Notes under the pieces: generated by a model
Seen by the model: the letters and a program-made list of their open reading frames with translations, nothing else
Databases searched by the model: none
Told to the model about the DNA's origin: nothing
Made by a program: the position numbers and the translations under genes
Shown: positions 36,374 through 45,505 of the stretch, piece by piece
Layout: each line of letters begins with the position of its first letter
Numbering within the stretch: position 1 is the first letter of the stretch
Origin: Yeosuana aromativorans
Lineage (GTDB): Bacteria; Bacteroidota; Bacteroidia; Flavobacteriales; Flavobacteriaceae
DNA: 64,000 bases
NCBI RefSeq assembly: GCF_014646655.1
Contig: NZ_BMNR01000005.1
Coordinates: forward strand, 248,001-312,000
Direction: 5' to 3'

Positions 36374-38143
36374 TTAATTTATTGTAATTTCCTCTTTTGG
36401 ATATCGATAGTTTTGTTGTTTTACTTTTTTGAATACAGCAATCAATATAGACAACATACTAACCCTTCCCACAAACATGACAACTATGATAACCAATTTG
36501 CTCAACGCACTTAGTTTTGCTGTGATACCAAGACTTAAACCAACCGTACTATAGGCCGAAAAACATTCAAAAGCAATGTTTAACAAGCTCTTGTCGCTAT
36601 CAAAAATTGAAATGAGCATGACAGCCAAGCCTATTACCAATAAGGACAAAGCAATGACCGCAAAAGCCCTTCTAACGGAGACATCGGCTATTTCACGTCG
36701 GAATATTTCAATTTTTGCCTTTCCTCGTGCTAAGCTAATAAAGTTTAAGATAGCTACTGCAAAGGTATTGGTTTTTATACCACCACCGGTAGATGCTGGA
36801 GATGCCCCAACCCACATCAATAGAAAAATCATCATGATAGTGGAAAAGTTTAAAGCTGACATATCTATTGTGTTAAACCCAGCCGTTCTAGGTGTGGCCG
36901 CTCCAAATAAGGCTGTTATGAATTTACCAAATCCGTGATGGGTTGCTAGCGTATTGTTGTATTCATTAATATAAAAAATAATTGTACCAAATACGGTTAA
37001 TGATATGGTAGTTACCAATGCAATCCGGCTGTTTAGGTTGAGAACCCATGGGATATATTCTTTCTTTTTGTGTCCGAAATAAAATAACCGCTTAGTAAAG
37101 TAATACTTTAGATACTTTAAAATGTTAACTACAATTGGGAAGCCCAATCCGCCCAAAATCAAGGTCAGCACAATAACAGTTTGTAGGTAATAATTATATT
37201 TAAAACCCTCCTCATATAGATTGTTTGGCAGTGTTGAAAAACCTGCGTTACAAAATGCCGATATGGAATGGAAAACCGAAAAGAACAAGCGTTCTGAAAA
37301 CGATTCAAACAGTGCTTTATTTAAACTGGTAAATATCAATATGGCCGATGTTAATTCAATAAAAAAGGTAATGGCCAGAATCCTTTTTAAGGTAGAGAAT
37401 ACCTCACCTAGTTTATCACCAGTAACATCGCTTAATGTCAGCTGGTTTTCATAGGTTGATCCACCTTTAAAAAAATAACTGAAATAACTGGCAAATGTTA
37501 AAATACCCAAGCCCCCTATCTGTATCAAACACAAAATAATAGTTTGGCCAAACAAGGTAAAGTAGCTACCTGTGTCTACCACTATCAATCCAGTCACACA
37601 GACAGCGCTGGTTGAAGTAAACAAGGCGTTTAAAAATGAAATATCAGTATACGTTGCATTAGGCAACATGAGCAAAAAGGCACCAGCTAAAATGATTGAC
37701 AAGAAACTTATAATAAATAACTGTGCCGGGTTTAAGACCGTTCGCTTAAAATTAATGTTCTGTTCAGAAAATTCACGGGTAAAGGTCAGTATGATAACAA
37801 ACTTTACCCAATTATCATTGTACAAAAATGAGAGATGGTGATGGGCTTCTTCAGAAAAGAAATGAATGTACAAAACAAGCAAGGTGATAAAAATACTCAC
37901 AATATCAAATGCCAATACACTGTTTTTGATTTTCTTTTCCTTTGTGGTATACCGCAATACAGAAGTTAATACTCCCAGTAATAATATTACAAAATAACAG
38001 GCATTCAGCACGCGTTGCACTCCCGGTGATTGCTCAAAACCGTAATCAAATATAAAAAGAAAGAGTCCTAGTAAGCTCAGTATAAAAACCAATCGATACA
38101 ATTGTTTTAAAACAAATTGAAACGATATTTTAGTTATTCCCAA
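36374..38143 (-). CDS. Potassium transporter, KtrB/TrkH type
   Basis: 589 residues. The four pore-loop repeats are visible: TSTSAVCVTGLIVVDTGSYF near residue 180, SISAFCNAGFSTLPN near 293, GAATPRTAGFNTIDM near 405, and ECFSAYSTVGLSLGIT near 530. Each carries the conserved filter Gly. About 140 extra N-terminal residues add four hydrophobic helices, longer than classical KtrB. Seven bases separate it from the ktrA-type gene. Confidence 0.92.
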   Translation of the reverse strand: MGITKISFQFVLKQLYRLVFILSLLGLFLFIFDYGFEQSPGVQRVLNACYFVILLLGVLTSVLRYTTKEKKIKNSVLAFDIVSIFITLLVLYIHFFSEEAHHHLSFLYNDNWVKFVIILTFTREFSEQNINFKRTVLNPAQLFIISFLSIILAGAFLLMLPNATYTDISFLNALFTSTSAVCVTGLIVVDTGSYFTLFGQTIILCLIQIGGLGILTFASYFSYFFKGGSTYENQLTLSDVTGDKLGEVFSTLKRILAITFFIELTSAILIFTSLNKALFESFSERLFFSVFHSISAFCNAGFSTLPNNLYEEGFKYNYYLQTVIVLTLILGGLGFPIVVNILKYLKYYFTKRLFYFGHKKKEYIPWVLNLNSRIALVTTISLTVFGTIIFYINEYNNTLATHHGFGKFITALFGAATPRTAGFNTIDMSALNFSTIMMIFLLMWVGASPASTGGGIKTNTFAVAILNFISLARGKAKIEIFRREIADVSVRRAFAVIALSLLVIGLAVMLISIFDSDKSLLNIAFECFSAYSTVGLSLGITAKLSALSKLVIIVVMFVGRVSMLSILIAVFKKVKQQNYRYPKEEITIN

Positions 38144-38333
38144 CGTAATAAAGTAATTTTTTTGTAAAAATAAGTTTTATACAGCAAATGCTTCAAGTTT
38201 TCAATAAAAAATATTAATACACACGCAACTATCCATCTACCAATTTGTTCATTTTAAGCTATTAAAATCTAGTCTATAAATTATTTTAACTTTTTTTTAA
38301 CATCAGTTTTATTCAACATATTTTCATAATTAA

Positions 38334-38368
38334 TACTTTTGTTAACCATTTGGTTAAACTAATTAGTT
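38334..38368 (+). promoter_or_regulatory. Promoter box and TetR-type operator of the efflux operon
   Basis: TACTTTTG (38,334-38,341) fits TAnnTTTG. Immediately after it lies TTAACCATTTGGTTAA (38,342-38,357), two 7-base inverted arms with spacer TT, then AACTAATTAGTT (38,357-38,368), a perfect 12-base palindrome, four bases before the tetR ATG at 38,373. A repressor bound here would cover the transcription start. Confidence 0.7.
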
Positions 38369-38372
38369 AATA

Positions 38373-38984
38373 ATGAAAACACCCAAAGACCAAAACACGG
38401 AACAGAATATATTACAAGCTGCAAAAAGTGTCTTTCAGCGTAAAGGTATGGATGGGGCCAGGATGCAAGAAATAGCTGATGAAGCTGGAATTAACAAAGC
38501 CTTGCTCCATTATTATTACAGAAGCAAACAATTGCTTTTTGAAGCCGTTTTTAAAAGTGCCTTTTCTCTGTTGGCTCCGCAACTAAACAAAATATTGAAT
38601 GATGAATCTTCCTTAGAGGATAAAATCAAAAACTTTACAAGCAATTATATTTCGTTCATCAGCAAACATCCTTACTTGCCAAATTTTGTGATTCAGGAAA
38701 TTAACAGAAACCCGGAATTTATATTGAACATGAAAGGGAACATAGGGTTTCCAAATTTAGAAACCTTTAAAAAACAAGTGGATGATGAAGTGAACAAAAA
38801 ACATATAAAACCGATTAAAGCAGAGCAACTGTTTATCAATATTTTATCATTAAGTGTCTTTCCTTTTATTGGGGCTCCATTACTCAAAGCTATTGGCAAT
38901 ATCGATGACGCTCAATTTAAGGTATTGGTTGAAGAACGAAAAACACATGTCGCTCAATTTATCATCAACTCCATTAAAGCATGA
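38373..38984 (+). CDS. TetR/AcrR-family repressor of the efflux operon
   Basis: 203 residues. The N-terminal HTH is ILQAAKSVFQRKGMDGARMQ with EIADEAGINKALLHYYYRSK (about 13-55), the classic TetR helix set. The C-terminal ligand domain is variable (FVIQEINRNPEFI, SVFPFIGAPLLKAIG). It is the first gene of an efflux operon and is preceded by palindromes that it probably binds. Its ligand should be a toxic substrate of the pump. Confidence 0.93.
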   Translation: MKTPKDQNTEQNILQAAKSVFQRKGMDGARMQEIADEAGINKALLHYYYRSKQLLFEAVFKSAFSLLAPQLNKILNDESSLEDKIKNFTSNYISFISKHPYLPNFVIQEINRNPEFILNMKGNIGFPNLETFKKQVDDEVNKKHIKPIKAEQLFINILSLSVFPFIGAPLLKAIGNIDDAQFKVLVEERKTHVAQFIINSIKA

Positions 38985-38988
38985 TGTC

Positions 38989-40239
38989 ATGAAATACAGT
39001 GTTATTTATATTACTTTGCTTCTATCATTTAGTGCATTTGCCCAAGAGCAACTATCATTGGAAGATTGCTACCAGCTGGTTGATAAAAATTATCCATTGG
39101 CAAAACAGCAATCCTTGTTAGAAAATCAAAACGCTTATGATTTAGAGGCTATCAAGACCCAAGCTTTGCCACAACTCAGTTTGGCTGCACAGGCCACTTA
39201 TCAGTCAGAAGTTACGCAAGTACCCATACCCAATATGGGAATTGAGCCATTAAACAAGGATCAATATCGAGCTACCGCAACCATTAATCAATTGATTTAC
39301 AATGGCAATCGCATTGAAGCGTCATTAAATGCCCAAAAAACAAACTTAAAAACCCAACAAAAACAAGTTGAAGTGAGTTTGTACCAACTTAAAAAACAGG
39401 TTAACCAAATCTATTTTTCCATTCTATTGTTGCAAGAAAAAAACGCTTTGCTAGAGGCCAAACAAGAACAGCTAACAACTCGTATTAAAGAGGTGAAATC
39501 TGGGATAGAATATGGCACAGTTTTACCGGCATCGGATAAAGTGCTCGAGGCCGAATTAATAAAAATCCAACAACAGCTTTTAGATAATAACTATAACAAA
39601 AACAGTTTATTTGAAACCTTATCATTACTCACTGGATCTGACTTAAACCCAAAAATATCCTTAGAGAATCCTGAGCTTACTGCACCTTTGCAAGCAGGTA
39701 TTTCCCGTCCAGAATTGGAATTGTTCCAACTTAAAAAAGAACAAATACAAGCAAATGAACAACTGCTTTCCAAAAATAATTATCCCAAACTTTCAGGATT
39801 TGCAACAGGCGGTTATGGCAATCCAGGTTTGAACATGTTGGATAATTCGTTTCAAGGATTTTATACCGTTGGATTGCAATTGAACTGGAAGGTTTTTGAT
39901 TGGAATTCAAACAAAAAAGAACGGCAATCCCTTTTGGTAAAAAACGATATTATTGATACAGAAACAGAGGTTTTTAATTTAAAAACCAACATGGAGCTGA
40001 GACAACAAGAATCAGACATGCAAAAAATAAACGAGTTGATTGCAACCGATAACCAAATCATCAAGTTAAGGCAAGGCGTTTTAAAAGCCGCAGAATCACA
40101 ATTAAAAAACGGCGTGATTACCGCTTCTGCTTACATTACGGAATTGACCAATTTATTTGAAGATGAAACCAATTTAAAAACACATACCATACAGTTATTA
40201 CTTGTAAAAGCCAATTACAACATCACTAAAGGACAATAA
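38989..40239 (+). CDS. TolC-family outer-membrane efflux channel
   Basis: About 416 residues starting at ATG 38,989, four bases after the tetR stop. A signal peptide (MKYSVIYITLLLSFSAFAQ) is followed by two long coiled-coil repeats of the OEP family (LSLEDCYQLVDKNYPLAKQQ; ISRPELELFQLKKEQIQANEQ). A frame that continues further upstream inside tetR is not needed, since the signal peptide fixes this start. It forms the outer-membrane exit duct for the pump genes that follow. Confidence 0.93.
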   Translation: MKYSVIYITLLLSFSAFAQEQLSLEDCYQLVDKNYPLAKQQSLLENQNAYDLEAIKTQALPQLSLAAQATYQSEVTQVPIPNMGIEPLNKDQYRATATINQLIYNGNRIEASLNAQKTNLKTQQKQVEVSLYQLKKQVNQIYFSILLLQEKNALLEAKQEQLTTRIKEVKSGIEYGTVLPASDKVLEAELIKIQQQLLDNNYNKNSLFETLSLLTGSDLNPKISLENPELTAPLQAGISRPELELFQLKKEQIQANEQLLSKNNYPKLSGFATGGYGNPGLNMLDNSFQGFYTVGLQLNWKVFDWNSNKKERQSLLVKNDIIDTETEVFNLKTNMELRQQESDMQKINELIATDNQIIKLRQGVLKAAESQLKNGVITASAYITELTNLFEDETNLKTHTIQLLLVKANYNITKGQ

Positions 40240-40242
40240 ACC

Positions 40243-41136
40243 ATGAAGACACACATACACATTATATCCATTTTAAGCATCGTATCCACTACCCTTTTAT
40301 CTTGTGGTAACAGCAATGACAGAGCTGATGGCTATGGCAATTTTGAAGCCACAGAAATTATGGTTTCTGCTGAGAACAACGGAAAACTAGAAGCATTCAA
40401 TATACAGGAAGGCCAACTACTTGAAAAAGATGCTTTTGTTGGGTATATTGACACCATTCCGTTATCCTTAAAACGCGAGCAATTAGACGTTTCAAAAACC
40501 ACAACCATATCAAAATCAAAAGGTGTTTTGTCGCAAATCAGTGTTTTAAGAGCACAGTTGGAGACTGCTAAAAAGAACCGAGAACGCATTGAAAATTTAT
40601 TAAAGGATAACGCAGCGACCCAAAAACAACTGGATGACATCAATGGTGAAATTGATGTTTTAAACCAAAAAATAATCAGCATAGAAACCCAAAACACACC
40701 AATTGTCAATGAATTGAAAAACATTGATATTCAAATCAAACAAATTGAAGACCAGATCCAAAAAAGCAAAATCATCAACCCCATTCAAGGAACTGTTTTA
40801 GTAAAATATGCAGAACCTAAAGAAATCACATCATTTGGCAAGCCATTGTACAAAATAGCTGATTTAAACACCATGCAATTGCGCGTTTACATTAGCGAAA
40901 CCCAACTTGCCAATATTAAAATTGGTCAAGAGGTTACCGTTAAAATTGATACAGATACATCCATAAAATCCTATAAGGGAACTATTACATGGATTGCTTC
41001 GGAAGCTGAATTTACACCCAAAATCATTCAAACAAAAGAAGAACGCGTTGCTTTGGTGTATGCCGTAAAAATCGACGTTAAAAATGACGGTGCCCTTAAA
41101 ATAGGCATGCCAGCTGAAATGTGGATTGACAATTAA
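40243..41136 (+). CDS. Membrane fusion (HlyD/YbhG-like) periplasmic adaptor
   Basis: 297 residues. The start has a lipobox (STTLLSCGNSN), so it is probably a lipoprotein. The lipoyl-like half-motifs are VSAENNGKLEAFNIQEGQLL and IINPIQGTVLVKYAEPKEIT, flanking a long helical hairpin (about 85-165). Beta-barrel domain: LNTMQLRVYISETQLANIK. It links the ABC permeases to the TolC-type channel. Three bases separate it from the tolC-type gene. Confidence 0.93.
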   Translation: MKTHIHIISILSIVSTTLLSCGNSNDRADGYGNFEATEIMVSAENNGKLEAFNIQEGQLLEKDAFVGYIDTIPLSLKREQLDVSKTTTISKSKGVLSQISVLRAQLETAKKNRERIENLLKDNAATQKQLDDINGEIDVLNQKIISIETQNTPIVNELKNIDIQIKQIEDQIQKSKIINPIQGTVLVKYAEPKEITSFGKPLYKIADLNTMQLRVYISETQLANIKIGQEVTVKIDTDTSIKSYKGTITWIASEAEFTPKIIQTKEERVALVYAVKIDVKNDGALKIGMPAEMWIDN

Positions 41137-41166
41137 ATAACTCTAAATAATTAAAATACCAGTATT

Positions 41167-41628
41167 ATGGAAGACAAACATATTTATAATGTGAACATAG
41201 CTTGGACACAAGACCGAAAAGGAATGATGTGTTCACCAGAATTGCACAAAGCAGATAATAACGACATGAACTGCATTGAAGTTGCTACACCACCACAGTT
41301 TTCAAGTGGTATGCCCAATATTTGGTCGCCAGAACATTTGTTCACTGCAGCCGTTAGCAGTTGCTTAATGACTACTTTTTTGGCAGTTGCTGAATATTCA
41401 AAATTTGAATTCGTAAGTTTTAAATGTGGTGCCAAAGGTGTTTTGGATAAAGTGGATGGAAAATTTGTGATGACCGAAGTATTACTGTTTCCTGAGGTTA
41501 CTATTTCCGAAGAAAGCCAGCGGGATCGTGCTTTACGGATTTTGGAAAAATCAGAAAAAGCGTGTTTGATCTCCAATTCCATTACATCAAAAGTAACCAT
41601 GGAACCAAAAATCATCGTTCAAAATTAA
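41167..41628 (+). CDS. OsmC-family protein inside the efflux operon
   Basis: 153 residues of the OsmC/Ohr fold: NIWSPEHLFTAAVSSCLMTTFLAVAEYSK with the first Cys near residue 60, and SEKACLISNSITSKV with the second near 138. This is the YhfA-like branch rather than classical OsmC. It probably reduces hydroperoxides or thiols. It is unusual in lying between the adaptor and the ABC ATPase genes of an export pump; only six bases separate it from the next gene. Confidence 0.9.
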   Translation: MEDKHIYNVNIAWTQDRKGMMCSPELHKADNNDMNCIEVATPPQFSSGMPNIWSPEHLFTAAVSSCLMTTFLAVAEYSKFEFVSFKCGAKGVLDKVDGKFVMTEVLLFPEVTISEESQRDRALRILEKSEKACLISNSITSKVTMEPKIIVQN

Positions 41629-41634
41629 GACACA

Positions 41635-42537
41635 TTGAGTATTTCGGTTAGTCATATCAATAAGTCATACAAAGACATCAGGGCTCTTCAAGACGTCTCT
41701 TTTGAAGTGAAAAAAGGAGAAATATTTGGTCTTATTGGTCCTGATGGTGCAGGCAAGACAACCTTATTCAGAATATTGGCAACCTTATTGATTGCAGATT
41801 CTGGCCAAGCTTCCGTAGCTGGACATGATGTTGTAAAAGATTATAAAACCATTCGAAATTGTGTAGGTTACATGCCGGGTAAGTTTTCATTGTACCAAGA
41901 CTTAACGGTTGAAGAAAACCTGGAGTTTTTTGCCACAATTTTCAAAACAACCATTAAAGAAAACTATCACTTAATTGAAGACATTTACAAACAAATTGAA
42001 CCGTTTAAAACCAGAAGAGCAGGAAAATTATCAGGTGGTATGAAACAAAAATTGGCTTTATGCTGTGCGTTGATTCATAAACCAGAGGTTTTGTTTTTAG
42101 ACGAACCCACAACTGGTGTGGATCCTGTATCCAGAAAAGAATTCTGGGATATGTTAAAACGATTGCAGCAAAAGGGCATCACTATTTTAGTCTCCACGCC
42201 TTATATGGATGAAGCCTCACTGTGTGACCGAATTGCCTTTATTCAAGATGGAAAAATCCTTGAGATTGATTCTCCAGAAGCAATAGTGAAACATTTTACA
42301 AAAACCATTTACAATTTAAGCGCCAACAATATGTATAAGCTCATTGAAAGTCTAAAGACCTATGAGCATGCGCATAGTGTCTATCCGTTTGGTGAATTTG
42401 TGCACTATACAGATACTAGAGATGTATTTGATATAGATGAATTGCAACACTATTTGAAAAATATCGGGCTTAACGATATTACAATTGAAATTGCAAAACC
42501 TACCATAGAGGACACGTTTATGGCCTTAGCAAAATAA
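41635..42537 (+). CDS. ABC transporter ATPase, first subunit of efflux pump
   Basis: 300 residues. Walker A GPDGAGKTTLF near residue 36, signature LSGGMKQKLALCCAL near 133, Walker B VLFLDEPTTGVDP near 153. The start is TTG 41,635, giving the normal N-terminus SISVSHINKSYKDIRALQDV. Two ATPase genes followed by two permease genes match the YbhF-S-R type pump, here with the ATPases as separate genes rather than one fused protein. Confidence 0.92.
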   Translation: MSISVSHINKSYKDIRALQDVSFEVKKGEIFGLIGPDGAGKTTLFRILATLLIADSGQASVAGHDVVKDYKTIRNCVGYMPGKFSLYQDLTVEENLEFFATIFKTTIKENYHLIEDIYKQIEPFKTRRAGKLSGGMKQKLALCCALIHKPEVLFLDEPTTGVDPVSRKEFWDMLKRLQQKGITILVSTPYMDEASLCDRIAFIQDGKILEIDSPEAIVKHFTKTIYNLSANNMYKLIESLKTYEHAHSVYPFGEFVHYTDTRDVFDIDELQHYLKNIGLNDITIEIAKPTIEDTFMALAK

Positions 42538-42541
42538 TGTA

Positions 42542-43264
42542 ATGGAACGTGTTATAGAAGTTGAGAGTTTAACAAAAAAATTTGGAGCCTTTACGGCTGT
42601 GGATTCCATATCGTTCCATGTAAAAAAAGGCGAGATTTTTGGATTTTTGGGTGCCAACGGAGCTGGAAAAACAACCGCCATGAAAATGCTCATTGGAATT
42701 TCACATCCAACATCGGGCAAAGCTACCGTTGCAGGTTTTGATGTGTTTACAGAAGCCGAATCCATCAAAAAGAATATTGGCTACATGAGCCAAAAATTTG
42801 CTTTGTATGACGATTTAACAGTTAAGGAAAACATTACGTTTTATGGAGGTATTTATGGATTATCACGCGCCAAAATAAAAATAAAAACCCAACAACTCAT
42901 TGAGGAATTGGGACTTGAGGATATTGCAAACAATATGGTTGGCTCGTTGCCCTTGGGATGGAAACAAAAACTAGCCTTTTCGGTTGCACTATTACACAAT
43001 CCGAAAATAGTGTTTCTTGATGAACCCACAGGAGGCGTTGACCCCATAACCAGACGTCAGTTTTGGGAAATGATCTATAAAACGGCCAATCAGGGAACGA
43101 CCATTTTTGTAACCACCCATTATATGGATGAAGCTGAATATTGTGACCGCGTTTCCATTATGGTCAATGGGAATATTGAAGCGTTGGATACGCCAAAAAA
43201 TCTCAAAAAACAATTTAGTGCCCACAGTATGAACGATGTGTTTTTAAAATTAGCCAGAGGATGA
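42542..43264 (+). CDS. ABC transporter ATPase, second subunit, with altered signature
   Basis: 240 residues. Walker A GANGAGKTTAMKM near residue 37, Walker B IVFLDEPTGGVDP near 159. The signature reads LPLGWKQKLAFSVAL where LSGG is usual, as in the second half of YbhF-type ATPases. One of the two composite ATP sites may therefore work differently. It overlaps the permease gene by four bases (ATGA). Confidence 0.92.
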   Translation: MERVIEVESLTKKFGAFTAVDSISFHVKKGEIFGFLGANGAGKTTAMKMLIGISHPTSGKATVAGFDVFTEAESIKKNIGYMSQKFALYDDLTVKENITFYGGIYGLSRAKIKIKTQQLIEELGLEDIANNMVGSLPLGWKQKLAFSVALLHNPKIVFLDEPTGGVDPITRRQFWEMIYKTANQGTTIFVTTHYMDEAEYCDRVSIMVNGNIEALDTPKNLKKQFSAHSMNDVFLKLARG

Positions 43265-44367
43265 AGTTGTTTTTAGGATTTATAAAAAAAGAGTTTTACC
43301 ATATTCTAAGGGATCGGCGTTCCTTGTTTATTTTATTTGGTATGCCCATCGTTCAAATTTTGCTTTTTGGATTTGCCATTACCAATGAAATCAACAATGT
43401 TAACATTGCTATTTTAGACCATTCTAAAGACGTTACCACAAAAAAAATAATTGATAACATTTCGGCTTCAAAATACTTTAGCATCAATGCCTTTATTCAA
43501 CAAGAAAACGATATTGAATCGGTATTTAAAAAAGGGCAAACCAAAGCAGTGATTAGTTTTGAAAAAGACTTCAATCAACATTTGATAAAAAATGGACAAG
43601 CCACCGTTCAGATTATCACAGATGCAACAGACCCCAATACGGCGAATACCATATCCAATTATGTCAATGCCATCATTCAATCGCAGGTTAAGGAATTAAA
43701 TAAAGGAATAGACAAAGGGTATCAAATTATTCCACAAACCCGTATGGTTTATAATCCAGAACTAAAGAGTGTATTCATGTTTGTACCGGGAATTATGACA
43801 GTTATTTTGATGTTGGTATCCGCCATGATGACCTCCATTTCCATAACCCGCGAAAAAGAATTGGGAACCATGGAAGTCATTTTGGTGTCGCCATTAAAAC
43901 CATTACAGGTTATTGCCGGTAAAGTAGTGCCTTACATTGCGCTTTCGGTGATCAACGCTACGGTTATAATTCTATTAAGCCTCTTTGTTTTTAAAATGCC
44001 TATACAAGGAAGCTTAATTTTACTGGCGTTTGAAACGGTTTTGTTTATTGTTACGGCTTTGGCTTTGGGCATTTTGATATCAACTATAGCGGCAACCCAA
44101 CAAACCGCCATGATGATATCGCTTATGGGGCTTATGCTGCCCGTAATCATATTATCCGGGTTTATTTTTCCTATTTCCAGTATGCCGCTTGTGTTGCAAA
44201 TAATCAGCAACATCATTCCTGCCAAATGGTTTATTATTATTTTGAAAGCCATTATGCTAAAAGGTGTTGGCTTTTCATTTATTTGGAAGGAAACTCTTAT
44301 ACTATTGGGAATGACGGTGTTTTTTATAGCATTAAGCATTAAAAAATATAAAATACGATTGGAATAA
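43261..44367 (+). CDS. ABC-2 type permease, first subunit
   Basis: 368 residues. FIKKEFYHILRDRRSLFILF near the start and one N-terminal helix, then a periplasmic loop to about 175, then five helices (FVPGIMTVILMLVSAMMTSIS; FIVTALALGILISTIAATQQ). SITREKELGTMEVILVSPL is the ABC-2 EKE-type motif. It is YbhS/YbhR-like. It forms the membrane channel with the next gene, which overlaps it by one base. Confidence 0.92.
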   Translation: MKLFLGFIKKEFYHILRDRRSLFILFGMPIVQILLFGFAITNEINNVNIAILDHSKDVTTKKIIDNISASKYFSINAFIQQENDIESVFKKGQTKAVISFEKDFNQHLIKNGQATVQIITDATDPNTANTISNYVNAIIQSQVKELNKGIDKGYQIIPQTRMVYNPELKSVFMFVPGIMTVILMLVSAMMTSISITREKELGTMEVILVSPLKPLQVIAGKVVPYIALSVINATVIILLSLFVFKMPIQGSLILLAFETVLFIVTALALGILISTIAATQQTAMMISLMGLMLPVIILSGFIFPISSMPLVLQIISNIIPAKWFIIILKAIMLKGVGFSFIWKETLILLGMTVFFIALSIKKYKIRLE

Positions 44368-45488
44368 TGAAGATATTGGGTTTTATCATACAAAAAGAGT
44401 TTAAGCAAATCTTCAGGAACAAAGGCATGCTCCCCATTATTTTTGTCATGCCCATTGTACAACTTCTTATTCTGTCCAATGCCGCAACTTTTGATATTAA
44501 AAATATCAAATTCTCATATATTGACCATGACCATACTCCAACATCAAGAGCACTGATAGAACAATTTGATGCCTCAACGTATTTTAATGTTGTTACAGAT
44601 TTTCCCTCGGAAAACAAAGCGCAATCAGCCATGCTAAAAGGAGATGTAGATGTTGTTTTGGAAATACCCAATCATTTTGAGCGTAATTTGGTAAAAGGAA
44701 AAAACATACCATTAGGCGTAACAATCAACGCTATTGACGGTGCAGCCGCGGGTGTTGAAAATGTCTACATTACACAAATCCTGCAACGGTTTAACAAAGC
44801 CATTCAGTTGAACGTATTTCAGCCAACTAATGCATTGTCAAAGCCTGTTAACATCCTAACCATTCCATCGTTTTGGTATAATAAAACCCTAAATTATAAA
44901 ACTTACATGGTGCCGGGTATATTGGTGTTACTGGTAACCATGATTACCCTGTTTTTGTCAGGAATGAACATTGTTCGTGAAAAAGAAATAGGGACTTTAG
45001 AACAAATAAATGTAACGCCCATTAGAAAGAGAGAATTCATTATTGGGAAGTTATTCCCGTTTTGGGTTCTAGGGTTAGCTATTTTAAGTATCGGGTTGAT
45101 AATTGCCAAGTTTGTGTTTAATGTACCCATTGTGGGCAATCTTGGTTTGATGTATTTATACACATCAATCTATATTTTGGTCATTTTAGGCATCGGTCTT
45201 TTTATATCAAATTTCACCGATACGCAACAGCAAGCTATGTTTATATCGTGGTTTTTCATGGTCATATTCATTTTGATGAGTGGTTTGTTCACCCCTATAG
45301 AGAGTATGCCAAAATGGGCTCAATTAATTACGGAATTCAACCCCATAAAATATTTTGTTGAAGTGATGCGAATGGTCATGTTAAAGGGCTCGTTATTAAA
45401 CGATATCTTACCACAACTATTAAAAACCCTTCTTTATGCCTTTGTAATGAACGGATTGGCAGTTTGGAAGTATAGAAAGACAACTTAG
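44367..45488 (+). CDS. ABC-2 type permease, second subunit
   Basis: 373 residues with the same topology: IIQKEFKQIFRNKGMLPIIF at the start, a periplasmic loop, then helices (MVPGILVLLVTMITLFLSGM; LFISNFTDTQQQAMFISWFF). NIVREKEIGTLEQINVTPI is the coupling-loop motif. It is a paralogue of the preceding gene, about one third identical by eye. It ends the efflux operon. Confidence 0.92.
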   Translation: MKILGFIIQKEFKQIFRNKGMLPIIFVMPIVQLLILSNAATFDIKNIKFSYIDHDHTPTSRALIEQFDASTYFNVVTDFPSENKAQSAMLKGDVDVVLEIPNHFERNLVKGKNIPLGVTINAIDGAAAGVENVYITQILQRFNKAIQLNVFQPTNALSKPVNILTIPSFWYNKTLNYKTYMVPGILVLLVTMITLFLSGMNIVREKEIGTLEQINVTPIRKREFIIGKLFPFWVLGLAILSIGLIIAKFVFNVPIVGNLGLMYLYTSIYILVILGIGLFISNFTDTQQQAMFISWFFMVIFILMSGLFTPIESMPKWAQLITEFNPIKYFVEVMRMVMLKGSLLNDILPQLLKTLLYAFVMNGLAVWKYRKTT

Positions 45489-45505
45489 TAATAAATCTTT
45501 TAAAT

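Noticed and set aside
41184-41615. 143-codon frame antisense to the OsmC gene
   Set aside because: It is exactly opposite the OsmC gene and has no recognisable features.
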